A stretch of DNA of 41,664 bases, taken from contig DKSD01000032.1 in the NCBI GenBank assembly GCA_002473165.1, positions 1-41,664 of the forward strand. The letters are read 5' to 3'. A program made the translations under genes and the position numbers. Source of the DNA: Succinatimonas sp. UBA7265 (GTDB taxonomy: Bacteria > Pseudomonadota > Gammaproteobacteria > Enterobacterales > Succinivibrionaceae). This document shows positions 1-8,119 of this stretch, one piece after another. The notes beneath the pieces were generated by a model. It did not search any database and had not been told where the DNA came from. It saw nothing but the letters and a program-made list of their open reading frames with translations. Every line of letters starts with the position of its first letter. Position 1 is the first letter of the stretch.

Positions 1-69
1 TTTTTACTGATCACTGTCGGTTAGTACAGATATTGCATTTGTAAAATGCCAGTTAAAAATCAGGAATAA

Positions 70-104
70 CCTGCTGTTTTAAAAAATAATAAAATCACAG
101 CAGG
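70..104. terminator. Inverted repeat downstream of the MFS gene
   Basis: Perfect 8-bp arms CCTGCTGT (70-77) and ACAGCAGG (97-104) enclose a 19-nt A/T-only loop apart from one C. It lies 20 nt beyond the stop of the leftward MFS gene, where a terminator would be expected, but no clear U-run follows on that strand. It may be a weak or factor-dependent terminator, or an operator for something off the left edge. Confidence 0.35.
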
Positions 105-123
105 CTATGGCAGGAAAAGCGCT

Positions 124-1347
124 TCAGGCGTGTGAGAGGCGCAGCGCGCCCTGGGAGGGGCGGGCGCAGAGCATAACAGCCACAGCGGCAGTGAGGCACA
201 GCAGGCTGTCCAAAGCCCACAGCGCGCCGTAACCTGCGCCGCACTGCACGAACACTCCGCCCAGGTACGCGCTCAAAAAGCCGCCTGCCTGATGGGAGAG
301 ATAGGCAAAGCCGAAGGTCACCGAGAGCGTCTGCGGCCCCAGGCGCGCGGAGATTAACTGCGAGGTCGGAGCCACAGAGGCGTCCATGGACAGACCCAAA
401 AGCAGCGCTGCGGCAAAGAGCACCGCGGGAGTCCCGGGCAGCAGCACGATCGCAACGGCAAGGCAGGCGCGCACGAGATAAATAGAGCTTAAGATTTTCC
501 CGTCGCCGTGGCGGGCGCACAGCGCGGCGCACCACAGCGCGCCTGCGCTGGTGGCCACACCGATCACGGCATAGGCAGCCGATCCGGCCGCCGCCGAGAG
601 GCCGTCACTTAAAAGCTGCGAGTAAAAGTGGGTCTGGATGATCCCCATGTGGAAACCGCAGACGCAAAAAGCGGCGATGAGCAGCAGATAGGCGCGATCG
701 CGCAGGGCCGCGCCCAGGACCGCGCGGGCATTTAAGCCTGAGGTTTTCGCGCCGCGATCTTCGCGCCCGTGCGCTGTCACATACAGGCAGGCGGGGACGG
801 CGGCGCACAGCGCCGCGGCGCACCCGGCCATGACCGCGCCGGCGCCCGCCTTCTCGCCTAAGATCCCCATCAAGGGCGAGAACACCAGCGTGCCGGCGCC
901 GCAGCCGGCGCTGACGATGCCGGCTGCCAGGGCGGCGGCTTTGCCGCGGCACAGCGGAGTGATAGCACACCAGAGCATGCCAAAGCAGCAGGCGCCGGTG
1001 CCTGAGTGAAAGAGCAGCCCGAGCGCGAGCGTGAGGCTTAACGCGCCCGTGCACCAGGGCACGAGCGCCAGCCCTGAGATCATGAGGGCGCAGCCCCACA
1101 GCAGCACCGCGCGCACGCCCAGGCGCAGCGCCAGCGCCCCGAAGAGCACCTGGGAGAGGCCGTAGGCAAACTGCCCGACCGCGACCGCCGAGCTTACCTG
1201 GGCGTAGCTCAGGCCGTTTGACACCGTCAGCGGCACGATCACGGCCGCCAGGCTCGAGCGGATCCCGGAGCTTAGCGCGTAGACAAAGGACGCGGCGAGC
1301 GCTGCGCACAACAGCTTCGCCCCGATGCCCTGCCTCCCGTTTCCCAT
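124..1347 (-). CDS. MFS transporter, probable exporter
   Basis: Inner-membrane major facilitator superfamily carrier of 407 residues, close to the usual 12-helix length. The protein is an almost unbroken run of hydrophobic segments rich in Ala, Gly and Leu, with a charged central stretch around residues 190-205 (HGREDRGAKTSG) that fits the cytoplasmic loop between the two six-helix halves. The N-terminal half has the small-residue helices and basic loop turn typical of MFS proteins. The start is supported by GGAGG four bases upstream of the ATG. The gene is divergent from a LysR regulator, the usual arrangement for a carrier controlled by its neighbour. Substrate cannot be read from sequence; a metabolite or drug exporter is most likely. 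Confidence 0.85.
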   Translation of the reverse strand: MGNGRQGIGAKLLCAALAASFVYALSSGIRSSLAAVIVPLTVSNGLSYAQVSSAVAVGQFAYGLSQVLFGALALRLGVRAVLLWGCALMISGLALVPWCTGALSLTLALGLLFHSGTGACCFGMLWCAITPLCRGKAAALAAGIVSAGCGAGTLVFSPLMGILGEKAGAGAVMAGCAAALCAAVPACLYVTAHGREDRGAKTSGLNARAVLGAALRDRAYLLLIAAFCVCGFHMGIIQTHFYSQLLSDGLSAAAGSAAYAVIGVATSAGALWCAALCARHGDGKILSSIYLVRACLAVAIVLLPGTPAVLFAAALLLGLSMDASVAPTSQLISARLGPQTLSVTFGFAYLSHQAGGFLSAYLGGVFVQCGAGYGALWALDSLLCLTAAVAVMLCARPSQGALRLSHA

Positions 1348-1412
1348 AACGCCTCCAAAAGCCGCAGCAACATGTCATTTAAGCTTGTCTGTAATTTAGG
1401 TGCAGGGTTAAA

Positions 1413-1480
1413 ATTAGTAAAGATGATTTATCTTATGAAGTCATTAGTTTTGCTAATTTCGTTTTATTAGTATTTCTAAT
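1413..1480. promoter_or_regulatory. Likely LysR operator: two ATTAG-N5-CTAAT repeats
   Basis: Two copies of the same inverted repeat sit between the divergent MFS and LysR genes: ATTAG-TTTTG-CTAAT at 1443-1457 and ATTAG-TATTT-CTAAT at 1466-1480. Their centres are 23 bp apart, about two helical turns. A degenerate third copy (ATTAG, five bases, ATGAT) lies at 1413-1427. LysR proteins bind interrupted dyads of the T-N11-A type, which these fit. The second site overlaps the ATG at 1479, so binding would also block the regulator's own expression. Confidence 0.6.
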
Positions 1481-2366
1481 GCAAAAGGAGGCGTGTACGG
1501 ACCGTTACCAGGCATTTTTGCGCATCGTCGAGACCGGCAGTTTCACGCGCGCGGCGGCGGCTTTGGAGGTGACGCAGAGCGCCGTCTCGCAGGCCGTCTC
1601 CGCGCTTGAGGAGGATCTGCAGTTAAAGCTCTTAAACCGCTCGCGCGGCGGCGTAAGCCTCACGCCTGACGGCAAGGCGCTGTTCCCCTACATCGAGCGC
1701 ATCTGCTATGAGACGCGCAGCCTCAGCGAGCACGCCCGCGAGATCCGGGGGCTGGAGACCGGGACAATCCGCATCGGCACCATGGGCTCGGTCTCCGCCC
1801 ACTGGCTGCCCTCGCTCATCGCGGCTTTCCAGCAGCACTACCCGAAGATCGAGTTCACGATCCTGCAAGGCGACTACCTGTCCATCGCCGAGTGGGTGCG
1901 CCAGGGCGCGGCCGACTTCGGCTTTGTGAACTCGCGCGCCATCAAGGGCCTGCGCACCTTCCCGGTAAAATCCGGGCGCATGCTCGCCGTGCTCCCGCCG
2001 GGGCACCCGCTCTCAACGAGGGAAACCGTGCCGCTTGCCGAGCTTGCCAAAGAGCGCTTTATCCTGCTTGAGGAGGGCGGCTACTCCGAGCCCTTGCGCG
2101 CTTTTGAAAAAGAAGGCCTCACCCCGGACATCCGCTACACCATCCACGATGACTACGCGATCATGAACATGGTGGAGGCGGGGCTGGGGGTGAGCATGCT
2201 CGCCGAGCTCATGTTAAGGCGCATAGATTACAAGATAGCGATCCGCCCGACCGAGCCTGAGGTCGTAAGGCCGATCTCCGTGTGCTACAAAGACCGCCTG
2301 AGCCTGACTTTGGCGGCACGGCGCTTTCTGGAGCTTTTAAAAGAGAACATCCCCGCCCTGCCTTAA
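1479..2366 (+). CDS. LysR-family transcriptional regulator
   Basis: DNA-binding regulator of 295 residues, typical LysR length. An N-terminal winged helix-turn-helix (about residues 8-67) contains the family hallmarks FLRIVETGSFTRAAAALEVTQ and SAVSQAVSALEEDL; from about residue 95 a periplasmic-binding-protein-like effector domain begins (IRIGTMGSVSAHWLPSLI). It is divergent from the MFS gene and probably controls it. The start is uncertain. The only in-frame ATG (1479) has no Shine-Dalgarno sequence, while a strong AAAGGAGG (1483-1490) lies inside the reading frame, six bases before an ACG codon at 1497 that would give a protein starting directly at DRYQAFL, where family members usually begin. 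Confidence 0.88.
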   Translation: MQKEACTDRYQAFLRIVETGSFTRAAAALEVTQSAVSQAVSALEEDLQLKLLNRSRGGVSLTPDGKALFPYIERICYETRSLSEHAREIRGLETGTIRIGTMGSVSAHWLPSLIAAFQQHYPKIEFTILQGDYLSIAEWVRQGAADFGFVNSRAIKGLRTFPVKSGRMLAVLPPGHPLSTRETVPLAELAKERFILLEEGGYSEPLRAFEKEGLTPDIRYTIHDDYAIMNMVEAGLGVSMLAELMLRRIDYKIAIRPTEPEVVRPISVCYKDRLSLTLAARRFLELLKENIPALP

Positions 2367-2393
2367 AGAAGGCGGCCTGCGGCCGCCTTCTTT
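2365..2393. terminator. Bidirectional terminator between lysR and ttcA
   Basis: A 13-bp perfect stem (2365-2377 with 2381-2393) closes on a 3-nt loop, TGC. The outer AAAGAA/TTCTTT pairs give a short T-run in both directions. It separates the convergent LysR and ttcA genes and overlaps the LysR stop codon. Confidence 0.7.
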
Positions 2394-2399
2394 GAGCGC

Positions 2400-3272
2400 T
2401 TATTTCACCTTCGGTCCTTTGGTGATCGCGGAGAAATCGAAGAGCTTTTTGTCCAAAAGGTGCGAGGGCACGACATCCTTTAAGGCGTGGAACACGATGT
2501 CCGGGCGCTTGGGGCATTCCCGATCCCACTGCCTGATCATTTTGGCCATGGCCGCGCGCTGCTGATCCTCGCCCCATCCGCACAGGCCCTTGGGCAGGAT
2601 CGGATAACCGCGCAGTTCCGAGAGCGTTTTGATGTCGCGCTCGCGGCAGTAGATGAGCGGCCTGATGACGGTCAGATCGTTCTCGTCGTTGCGCAGCACC
2701 GGCGGCATGGCCTTGATGATCCCGCCGTAGAACAGGTTCAAAAAGAACGTGCACAGCGCGTCGTCCTTGTGGTGCCCGAGGGCCAGCTTGTTGCAGTGCA
2801 GCTCCCGCGCCGTGCGGTAGAGGTAGCCGCGGCGCAGCCGCGAGCACAGCGGGCAGAACGGCTTGCCCTTATCGACTTTCTGCTCGCACAGGCTGTAGAT
2901 CGGCACTTTGATGATGTGATAAGGAAGGCCGACCTTTTTTAAATGCTCCTCAAGCGGGCTCTCGTCGGCTCCAGGGAAGCCTGAGTCGATGTGCACCGGC
3001 ACGAGATCAAAACGCACCGGCGCCGAGCGGCGCAGCGAGAGCAGGAAATCGAGCAGCGCGTAGCTGTCCTTGCCGCCTGACATGCAGATCATGACGCGAT
3101 CGCCTTCCTCTACCATGCCGTAATCGCCGATGGCGTGGCCGACCTTGCGGCGCAGGCGTTTAAAGAGCTTGTCAGCCCGGTATTTGGCCTCACGGTCCTC
3201 GACATTAAAGTAAGGACTCACATGGCGGCCGTATTCGTCTGCCGTTCTGGGCAGCGAATCGTCGTTCTTCAT
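2400..3272 (-). CDS. ttcA: tRNA 2-thiocytidine(32) synthetase TtcA
   Basis: Cytosolic enzyme that makes 2-thiocytidine at position 32 of certain tRNAs, using ATP and an iron-sulfur cluster. The 290-residue protein has the PP-loop SGGKDS (residues 65-70), the C-P-L-C pair (Cys140, Cys143) followed by SRLRRGYLYR, and the third cluster cysteine at Cys231 in LPKGLCGW. The C-terminal VVPSHLLDKKLFDF block also matches TtcA. It is the last gene of a leftward operon, starting 12 bases after the UspE-type gene; ttcA and uspE are also genomic neighbours in other gammaproteobacteria. Nothing is missing, and length and motif order are those of a working enzyme. Confidence 0.95.
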   Translation of the reverse strand: MKNDDSLPRTADEYGRHVSPYFNVEDREAKYRADKLFKRLRRKVGHAIGDYGMVEEGDRVMICMSGGKDSYALLDFLLSLRRSAPVRFDLVPVHIDSGFPGADESPLEEHLKKVGLPYHIIKVPIYSLCEQKVDKGKPFCPLCSRLRRGYLYRTARELHCNKLALGHHKDDALCTFFLNLFYGGIIKAMPPVLRNDENDLTVIRPLIYCRERDIKTLSELRGYPILPKGLCGWGEDQQRAAMAKMIRQWDRECPKRPDIVFHALKDVVPSHLLDKKLFDFSAITKGPKVK

Positions 3273-3284
3273 GGTTTTTTCTTC

Positions 3285-4271
3285 TTATTTTTCAGATGCG
3301 GGAGGGGTTTGCTCCGCGCCGTCTCTGGCGCAGGAGGGGGTGATCACCGCGATGTCGCAGTCCGTCTCGTCGACGACGCGCTCGCAGATGTTGCCCAAAA
3401 GCGCCACCGGCAGTCCGCGGCGGGCCGAGGTGCCGATAAACAGCGCCGTGGGCCGCAGCTCGCGGCACAGCTCCGGGATGACCTCGTCGGGATGCCCTTC
3501 GCGGATGTGGCAGTGCTCGGGCGGGATGTTGTGGCGGGCGGCAAACATCAGGATCTGCTTGCAGCTCTCCTTTAAATTCTCCTCGGAAACCATCTGCGGC
3601 GTGAAGCCTGGCAGATCGAGCGTCGCCGGAGGAATGATCGGGATAATGGCGTTTATGAGGTGGATCTGACAGCGCGTAAAGCGCGAGAGTTCCTGGGCCT
3701 CGCGCAGCATGCGCATGTTGCTCTCGCGGGTGCGCTTGCCGTCTTCATCATCAGAGGGCACGGCGATGGCCACGGCGATGATGCCCGTGGGCGTCCACAG
3801 GTGATCTTTGGCGATGTACACCGGCAGGTGCGAGTTGCGCAACAGCTGCCAGTCCAGCGGCGTGAAGATCATGGCATCGAGCATGCCGTGAACGTCCGGG
3901 GCTTTGATGATGAGATCGCAGCGCTCGCGCTGCGCGATCTCCAACACATCGCGACCGGCGTTTTTGGACCACACGACCACCGGCTTTACGTCATAGCCGA
4001 TGGCGTTTACCTGCAAATAAGCCTGCAGCCAGGCGCGCTGCTTGTCCAGAACTTCCTGCTTGATGTCGCTGTCCTGCTGCACCGAGAGCACAGAGGAGAG
4101 ATCCCAGGAGAAATCATAGACCGGCATGACGGCGATAATGCGCTCCTGGCGCGGCGCCCCCGGGCCGCGGTGCATCTTGGCGTAAGTCGCCAAAGACAGC
4201 GCGCGCATCAGCGCCGGCTGGCGCATCTGGCGCTGCTCGATGACGGCAAGCACGGTTCTGAATCTTTGCAT
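3285..4271 (-). CDS. uspE: Tandem universal stress protein, UspE type
   Basis: Soluble protein of 328 residues, the length of the two-domain UspE class. Two Usp folds can be followed: the first runs from RFRTVLAVIEQRQ to about residue 155 (LLRNSHLPVYIAKD), the second from about residue 160 (GIIAVAIAVP) to DCDIAVITP near the end. The second domain keeps a nucleotide-site-like segment, FIGTSARRGLPVALLGN. UspE proteins are linked to stress survival and motility in E. coli; the molecular activity is not settled. AGGAGC precedes the ATG by six bases. It sits 24 bases after the transglycosylase-like gene and 12 bases before ttcA, so all are probably co-transcribed. Confidence 0.85.
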   Translation of the reverse strand: MQRFRTVLAVIEQRQMRQPALMRALSLATYAKMHRGPGAPRQERIIAVMPVYDFSWDLSSVLSVQQDSDIKQEVLDKQRAWLQAYLQVNAIGYDVKPVVVWSKNAGRDVLEIAQRERCDLIIKAPDVHGMLDAMIFTPLDWQLLRNSHLPVYIAKDHLWTPTGIIAVAIAVPSDDEDGKRTRESNMRMLREAQELSRFTRCQIHLINAIIPIIPPATLDLPGFTPQMVSEENLKESCKQILMFAARHNIPPEHCHIREGHPDEVIPELCRELRPTALFIGTSARRGLPVALLGNICERVVDETDCDIAVITPSCARDGAEQTPPASEK

Positions 4272-4295
4272 GGTTATGCTCCTAAGCGCCGCGGC

Positions 4296-4853
4296 CTATT
4301 GCCGGTCAGCGCAGTATTTCTCGATCTCGTCGTTCAGCTTTTTCCAGGCCTTTTTCACCTTGCTGATGTAATTGTTGTGGATGCCGCGGTTTACGGAATA
4401 GTGGAAATGGTAGTTGCCCACGCCGCGCCAGATATGGCCGTCAGCCTTTTCGATCTCGGTGCGCAGCAGATAGCCCATGGCCCAGACATTCTGGCAGGGC
4501 TTGGAGCGCAGATCCGACTTGCTGAGCGAAAAGCGCGAGAGCTCCTTGAGCCGCACATCATTGATCTGCGCCGGCCCGCAGTCGGAGGTGCCGTTCGTGT
4601 TGAGCTTGCACGGGCCGTCCACCGGGCCGCGCTCCACATAAAGCACGGAATAAAGCAGTTCCTCGGGAAGCTCAAACTGGTAGGCCGTCCAGGCCACGCA
4701 GTTGCGCAGGTTCTGGTAGCGGTCCATGGGCGGAAGCGCGTAGGCGATGTCGCGCCAGTGTTTGGCGCTGCCGTGGCACTGGATCACCGCGGCATCGCCG
4801 TAAAGCGGCAGCGCCGCCGCAAGCAGGCATAAAAATTTGCGCAGCCCGGTCAT
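4296..4853 (-). CDS. Lytic transglycosylase-like periplasmic protein
   Basis: Exported 185-residue protein with a signal peptide ending near residue 22 (LCLLAAALPLYGDAA). The mature part resembles the small SLT-type lytic transglycosylases found with type IV secretion and conjugation systems (VirB1 class), which cut peptidoglycan glycan strands. The candidate catalytic Glu is Glu74 in LLYSVLYVERG; the following DCGPAQIND (91-99) matches the G-x-x-Q-I/V-N block, and VGNYHFHYS with a later YISKVKKAW matches the terminal N-Y-x-S region. The gene starts inside the end of the preceding DotH-like gene (4-bp ATGA overlap), implying coupled translation and a shared periplasmic job. No other secretion genes are nearby. 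Confidence 0.65.
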   Translation of the reverse strand: MTGLRKFLCLLAAALPLYGDAAVIQCHGSAKHWRDIAYALPPMDRYQNLRNCVAWTAYQFELPEELLYSVLYVERGPVDGPCKLNTNGTSDCGPAQINDVRLKELSRFSLSKSDLRSKPCQNVWAMGYLLRTEIEKADGHIWRGVGNYHFHYSVNRGIHNNYISKVKKAWKKLNDEIEKYCADRQ

Positions 4854-5560
4854 TTTTTAAGATCCGCAACCGAATCGAGCAGCAGCTTTTGGATCCCCTC
4901 CAGCGCCTGCTCGTCAAAATGCACGGCCGCCGCCTGGGGATTGGGCTCAGGGAAGCGCAAAGCCTCAGGCCGCACCGCGGCCTTGCCGTTTTGCACCGTG
5001 TCCATTCTCACCGTCTGCAAGAGCGTCGTGACGGCAATGCCGCGGTTTTCCAGGCGGGCCGGCCTTAACACAAAGAGCAGCGACCCGCTCCTGCCTGCGA
5101 GGCTCACTTCAAGGCCCGAGGCGGAGGCGCCCTGCGCCTGCTTTACCATGAGCTCGGAGGGCGAGGCCGTCACTTCGGCCGTAAAGCCCGGGTTCTCGGT
5201 TTTCACCGAGGCGATCTCCCAGGGCACGCCGCCGGCGTCAAAAAAGCGCACGACGAGCATACCGTAATCAGGGACGCCCAGCACCTGGCCGGGCATATAA
5301 GGATCGGATACTCTCAGCACGCCCGCGCTCTCATCCCCGGGCACGAAAGGCGCCTCGGCGACATCGGCAGGATCGGCCTCCTCAGTGTCCTGCTGCTGGC
5401 TTTTGAGCATCTCCTGCTCTTCAAGCTGCACCTGGGTGCGAAAGCTCTTTAAGGTCTCAGGGAGTTCGGGAGGTGCCGCGGGCGCGGTTATGGCAGCCTG
5501 CGCACATAAACATGCCTGCGCCAAAAAAGCCGCCGCGATCATCAAAAGCCCGTGTTTCAC
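4850..5560 (-). CDS. Exported protein resembling DotH/IcmK (T4SS)
   Basis: A 236-residue protein with a cleavable signal peptide (LLMIAAAFLAQACLCAQA), an acidic Gln/Glu-rich stretch to about residue 75, then a beta-rich domain at about 85-195. That domain reads like the DotH/IcmK (TraN) family of type IVB secretion systems: a G-Y-x-x-x-L-x-F-x-D-x-x-G-x-P-W-x-I pattern is visible at YGMLVVRFFDAGGVPWEI (99-116), followed by LxVxxAQG, a G-LEVSLAG strand and LLFVLRP. This is pattern recognition, not a search result. The start is GTG with GGGAGGAG upstream. It is the first gene of the operon leading to the transglycosylase, UspE and TtcA. The family's usual partners (DotC, DotD, DotG) are absent here. 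Confidence 0.5.
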   Translation of the reverse strand: MKHGLLMIAAAFLAQACLCAQAAITAPAAPPELPETLKSFRTQVQLEEQEMLKSQQQDTEEADPADVAEAPFVPGDESAGVLRVSDPYMPGQVLGVPDYGMLVVRFFDAGGVPWEIASVKTENPGFTAEVTASPSELMVKQAQGASASGLEVSLAGRSGSLLFVLRPARLENRGIAVTTLLQTVRMDTVQNGKAAVRPEALRFPEPNPQAAAVHFDEQALEGIQKLLLDSVADLKK

Positions 5561-5899
5561 CGCTCCTCCCTGCCAGACAAAGGCAACTGCCTCATTATAC
5601 GATCACGAAATTAAAGCGCCGAGCCGCGCCCGCGCAGTTTGCGCGGCGGCGCGCAAACCCGGGGCCTTTAAGCGCTGTTAAGCGAGTTTTGGCATAAAGC
5701 GCCGCGCCGCAGAGAATTTGGGCTTGCTCACATTTTTGGCGCCGCTAAAGACCAGCGCAAATTTTTTCGGGCCGCAGCGCAAAAAAAGCCGCCTGAGAGT
5801 GCGATCTGCCTTTCAACTCGGACAATTCGCCGTTGCGCGGACGCCTTCGCGCCGCTAATCTCATAGGTGAGATCTTAGGCGTTATGCAAGGAGCGCGGC
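5561..5899. other. Intergenic region with a dyad before the isomerase
   Basis: 339 bases between the divergent DotH-like and sugar isomerase genes, without a credible reading frame. It contains the minus-strand -10 box described separately and, close to the rightward gene, a dyad at 5858-5873 (ATCTCA-TAGG-TGAGAT) whose flanks partly extend the symmetry (CTAA ... TTAG). The dyad lies just before the ribosome-binding site (AAGGAG at 5888-5893) and could be an operator or a small leader hairpin. Confidence 0.4.
5594..5599 (-). promoter_or_regulatory. Perfect -10 box for the DotH-like-to-ttcA operon
   Basis: TATAAT on the minus strand lies 34 bases upstream of the GTG start of the first operon gene. 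No good -35 hexamer is found at the right distance, so the promoter call rests on the -10 and its position. Confidence 0.4.
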
Positions 5900-6841
5900 A
5901 TGGGCGTTGCAAAATCCGGTTACATCATCCCTTCAGTGCACATGGCTGAGGTCTACCACACGAGATTTCATGACGGCGCCTTCCTGGCAAGCCGGGTCGA
6001 GCACATCGTGCAGGACGGGTTCTACCGCTCCATAGAGCTGCCGGTCATCGAGCGCCGCGAGGATCGCCTGCGCATCCAGAACGCTTTCCGCGTGCAAGGC
6101 TGCAACATCGGCAACGTCGTGGTGTGGAGCGGCCTCTATGCCGCAGAGCACGGGCTGGACATCAACGCCATAGATGAAAGCGCGCGCCGCAAATCCGTGG
6201 ACACCCTCAAAAAGCTCATAGACGAATCCTGCGAGTGCGGATCAGGCAGCTTCGGCGTCGTCTCCGGGCGCAACGTCGGCATCCTCGACAAATCCGAGGC
6301 CTACCGCCAGCTCATCAAGAGCCTCAAAGAACTCACCGCTTTCGCCCGCGACCGCCACCAGAACCTTATATTCGAGGCGCTGGAGAAATTCTCCGGACGC
6401 CGCGCCCTGCTGGGCACGACCGAGGACACGTTTGAGCTCATGCAGATCTTAAAGCCCGAATTGCCGACGCTTTACTGCTGCTTTGACACCGCGCACTCCG
6501 CGTTAAACCGCGAGCTCATCAACCACGCGCTCGAGAACATGCAGGAGTATATCGGCCTCGTGCACCTGTCAAACGCCGTGCTCGATCCTCACAGCCCGCT
6601 CTACGGCGACAACCACCTGCGCCCGGGGCTGCCGGGCTTCCTCACCGCCAGAACCGCGTCGGAACTGCTGCGCAAGGCATGGGAGCTCGGGCTTAACCAA
6701 AAACGCGGGCTTATCGTCTGCACGGAGCTTCGCGAGCGCGGCGAACAGCCCCCTGAGAAAGAGGACTGGCACTACATGATCGCCACCGACTTCTTAAAGC
6801 AGGTTTACCTCGAGTTCATGCTTGACGGCAAACAGTACTGA
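5900..6841 (+). CDS. Sugar phosphate isomerase/epimerase family protein
   Basis: A 313-residue protein of the xylose-isomerase-like TIM-barrel family. Members isomerise or epimerise sugars and keto-sugars using a divalent metal. Visible landmarks are an acidic metal-ligand candidate in NLIFEALEKF (about residues 154-163), LPTLYCCFDTAHSALN (the D-x-x-H block at about 193-198), and IGLVHLSNAVLDPHSPLYGDNHLRPG (the H-x-x-N and D-x-H ligand region). The C-terminal IVCTELRERGE may supply a last acidic ligand. AAGGAG precedes the ATG. It stands alone, followed by a strong terminator, and faces a glycerate kinase gene, so a link to hydroxypyruvate or tartronate metabolism is conceivable, though the substrate cannot be assigned. 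Confidence 0.7.
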   Translation: MGVAKSGYIIPSVHMAEVYHTRFHDGAFLASRVEHIVQDGFYRSIELPVIERREDRLRIQNAFRVQGCNIGNVVVWSGLYAAEHGLDINAIDESARRKSVDTLKKLIDESCECGSGSFGVVSGRNVGILDKSEAYRQLIKSLKELTAFARDRHQNLIFEALEKFSGRRALLGTTEDTFELMQILKPELPTLYCCFDTAHSALNRELINHALENMQEYIGLVHLSNAVLDPHSPLYGDNHLRPGLPGFLTARTASELLRKAWELGLNQKRGLIVCTELRERGEQPPEKEDWHYMIATDFLKQVYLEFMLDGKQY

Positions 6842-6859
6842 TTCTCCTTAAAGGCGTTG

Positions 6860-6890
6860 CGCCCGGGCTTTAAAACCCGGGCGTTTTTTT
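6860..6890 (+). terminator. Rho-independent terminator after the isomerase gene
   Basis: An 8-bp GC stem, CGCCCGGG (6860-6867) with CCCGGGCG (6876-6883), closes on CTTTAAAA and is followed by seven T residues. This is the clearest intrinsic terminator in the window. Confidence 0.85.
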
Positions 6891-6894
6891 GATC

Positions 6895-8085
6895 TCAAAA
6901 GGCTGGCTTCCCCAAAAACGCCGCGACCGTGCGCGTAAGCGCCCGGCACTGCGAAAAAAGCAGCTGCGGCGCCTGTTTTACGCTCTCCTCAAGGCTCAAA
7001 GGCCCGCGCTGGATTGAGAAGATCCCCGCCGCCCCGAGCGCCTCAAGATCTTCTGCGCCCTCCCCGAGGCTGCCGCTTATCACCAGGCAGGGAATTTTGG
7101 CTTTCACGCAGCGGCGGATCACCCCTGAGGGCACCTTGCCCTGCGCTGACTGGAAGTCGCTGCGCCCCTCGCCGGTTATCACGAGATCCGCGCCCTTTAT
7201 TGCCTCATCAAAGCCGGTGAGATCCAAAACCGTGTCGATGCCGGGGCGCAGCGCGGCCTTGAGCGTGAACAGGCACCCGGCCCCGAGCCCGCCTGCGGCG
7301 CCCGCGCCCTTTTGCAAGGCGGCGCCCTTAAGTCCGGTAGCCTGTTCCATGGCTTTGGCGTAAGCCGCAAGCCCCTGCTCGGCATCTTTAAGATCCGAGG
7401 CGCTCCCGCCTTTTTGCGGTCCGAACACCGCGGTGGCCCCGCGCTCGCCCAAAAGCGGGTTTTCGACGTCGCAGGGGATCTCAAAGGCGCAACGGCGCAC
7501 CCGCGCATCCAAAGCCGAAAAATCCGCTCTGGCGATGCGCCCGAGATCTTTTACACGCACCGGGGTGTTAAGCAGGCTGCCCGCGGCGTCATAAAAGCGC
7601 ACGCCCAGCGCCTGAGCCATGCCCGCGCCGCCGTCGTTCGTGGCGCTGCCGCCCAGTGAGATCACGATTTTGCGCGCGCCGCGATCCAGCGCTGCTTTGA
7701 TCTGCATCCCAAGGCCAAATGAAGTGCCATCTTTAAAGCGCAGCCCCCGCGGCTGCACGATCTCAAGGCCCACCGTGCGCGCGCATTCGATGACGGCCGT
7801 GCCCTCGCGCATGAGCAGCTGCGCCTCAAGCTCCCCAAAATACGCGTCTTTGGCCGGGACTTTTATGAGATCGGTACTCGTGAACACGCCCGAGTCCGTG
7901 AGCACCTCCAAAAGCCCCTCGCCGCCGTCTGAAACCGGCACGCTCACGCAGCGCGCCCCGGGAACGCCTGATCTGACACCGGCGGCTGCGGCCTCACAGG
8001 CCGCGGCTGCGCTCATGCAGTTTTTAAACGAATCAAAGGCCAGGACACAGCCAAATGTCCCGGCGAGCGCGGAAAGATCGTTCAT
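6895..8085 (-). CDS. Glycerate 2-kinase, GarK/GlxK family
   Basis: Cytosolic kinase that phosphorylates D-glycerate to 2-phosphoglycerate, the last step in glycerate, glucarate and glyoxylate use. The 396-residue protein carries the family blocks: VLAFDSFKNCMSA near residue 15, VPVSDGGEGLLEVL (about 46-59), the long KIVISLGGSATNDGGAGMAQALG (about 140-160), AAGGLGAGC (about 265) and DLVITGEGRSDFQSAQGK (about 305-322). GGGAAG precedes the ATG. The gene follows the second CXXC protein by 34 bases on the same strand, so it may be read from the same transcript, though the functions do not obviously fit. Slightly longer than E. coli GarK (381). Confidence 0.93.
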   Translation of the reverse strand: MNDLSALAGTFGCVLAFDSFKNCMSAAAACEAAAAGVRSGVPGARCVSVPVSDGGEGLLEVLTDSGVFTSTDLIKVPAKDAYFGELEAQLLMREGTAVIECARTVGLEIVQPRGLRFKDGTSFGLGMQIKAALDRGARKIVISLGGSATNDGGAGMAQALGVRFYDAAGSLLNTPVRVKDLGRIARADFSALDARVRRCAFEIPCDVENPLLGERGATAVFGPQKGGSASDLKDAEQGLAAYAKAMEQATGLKGAALQKGAGAAGGLGAGCLFTLKAALRPGIDTVLDLTGFDEAIKGADLVITGEGRSDFQSAQGKVPSGVIRRCVKAKIPCLVISGSLGEGAEDLEALGAAGIFSIQRGPLSLEESVKQAPQLLFSQCRALTRTVAAFLGKPAF

Positions 8086-8119
8086 AAAACTTCCCTCAGG
8101 GGCAATGCTTAAAAAGGAC

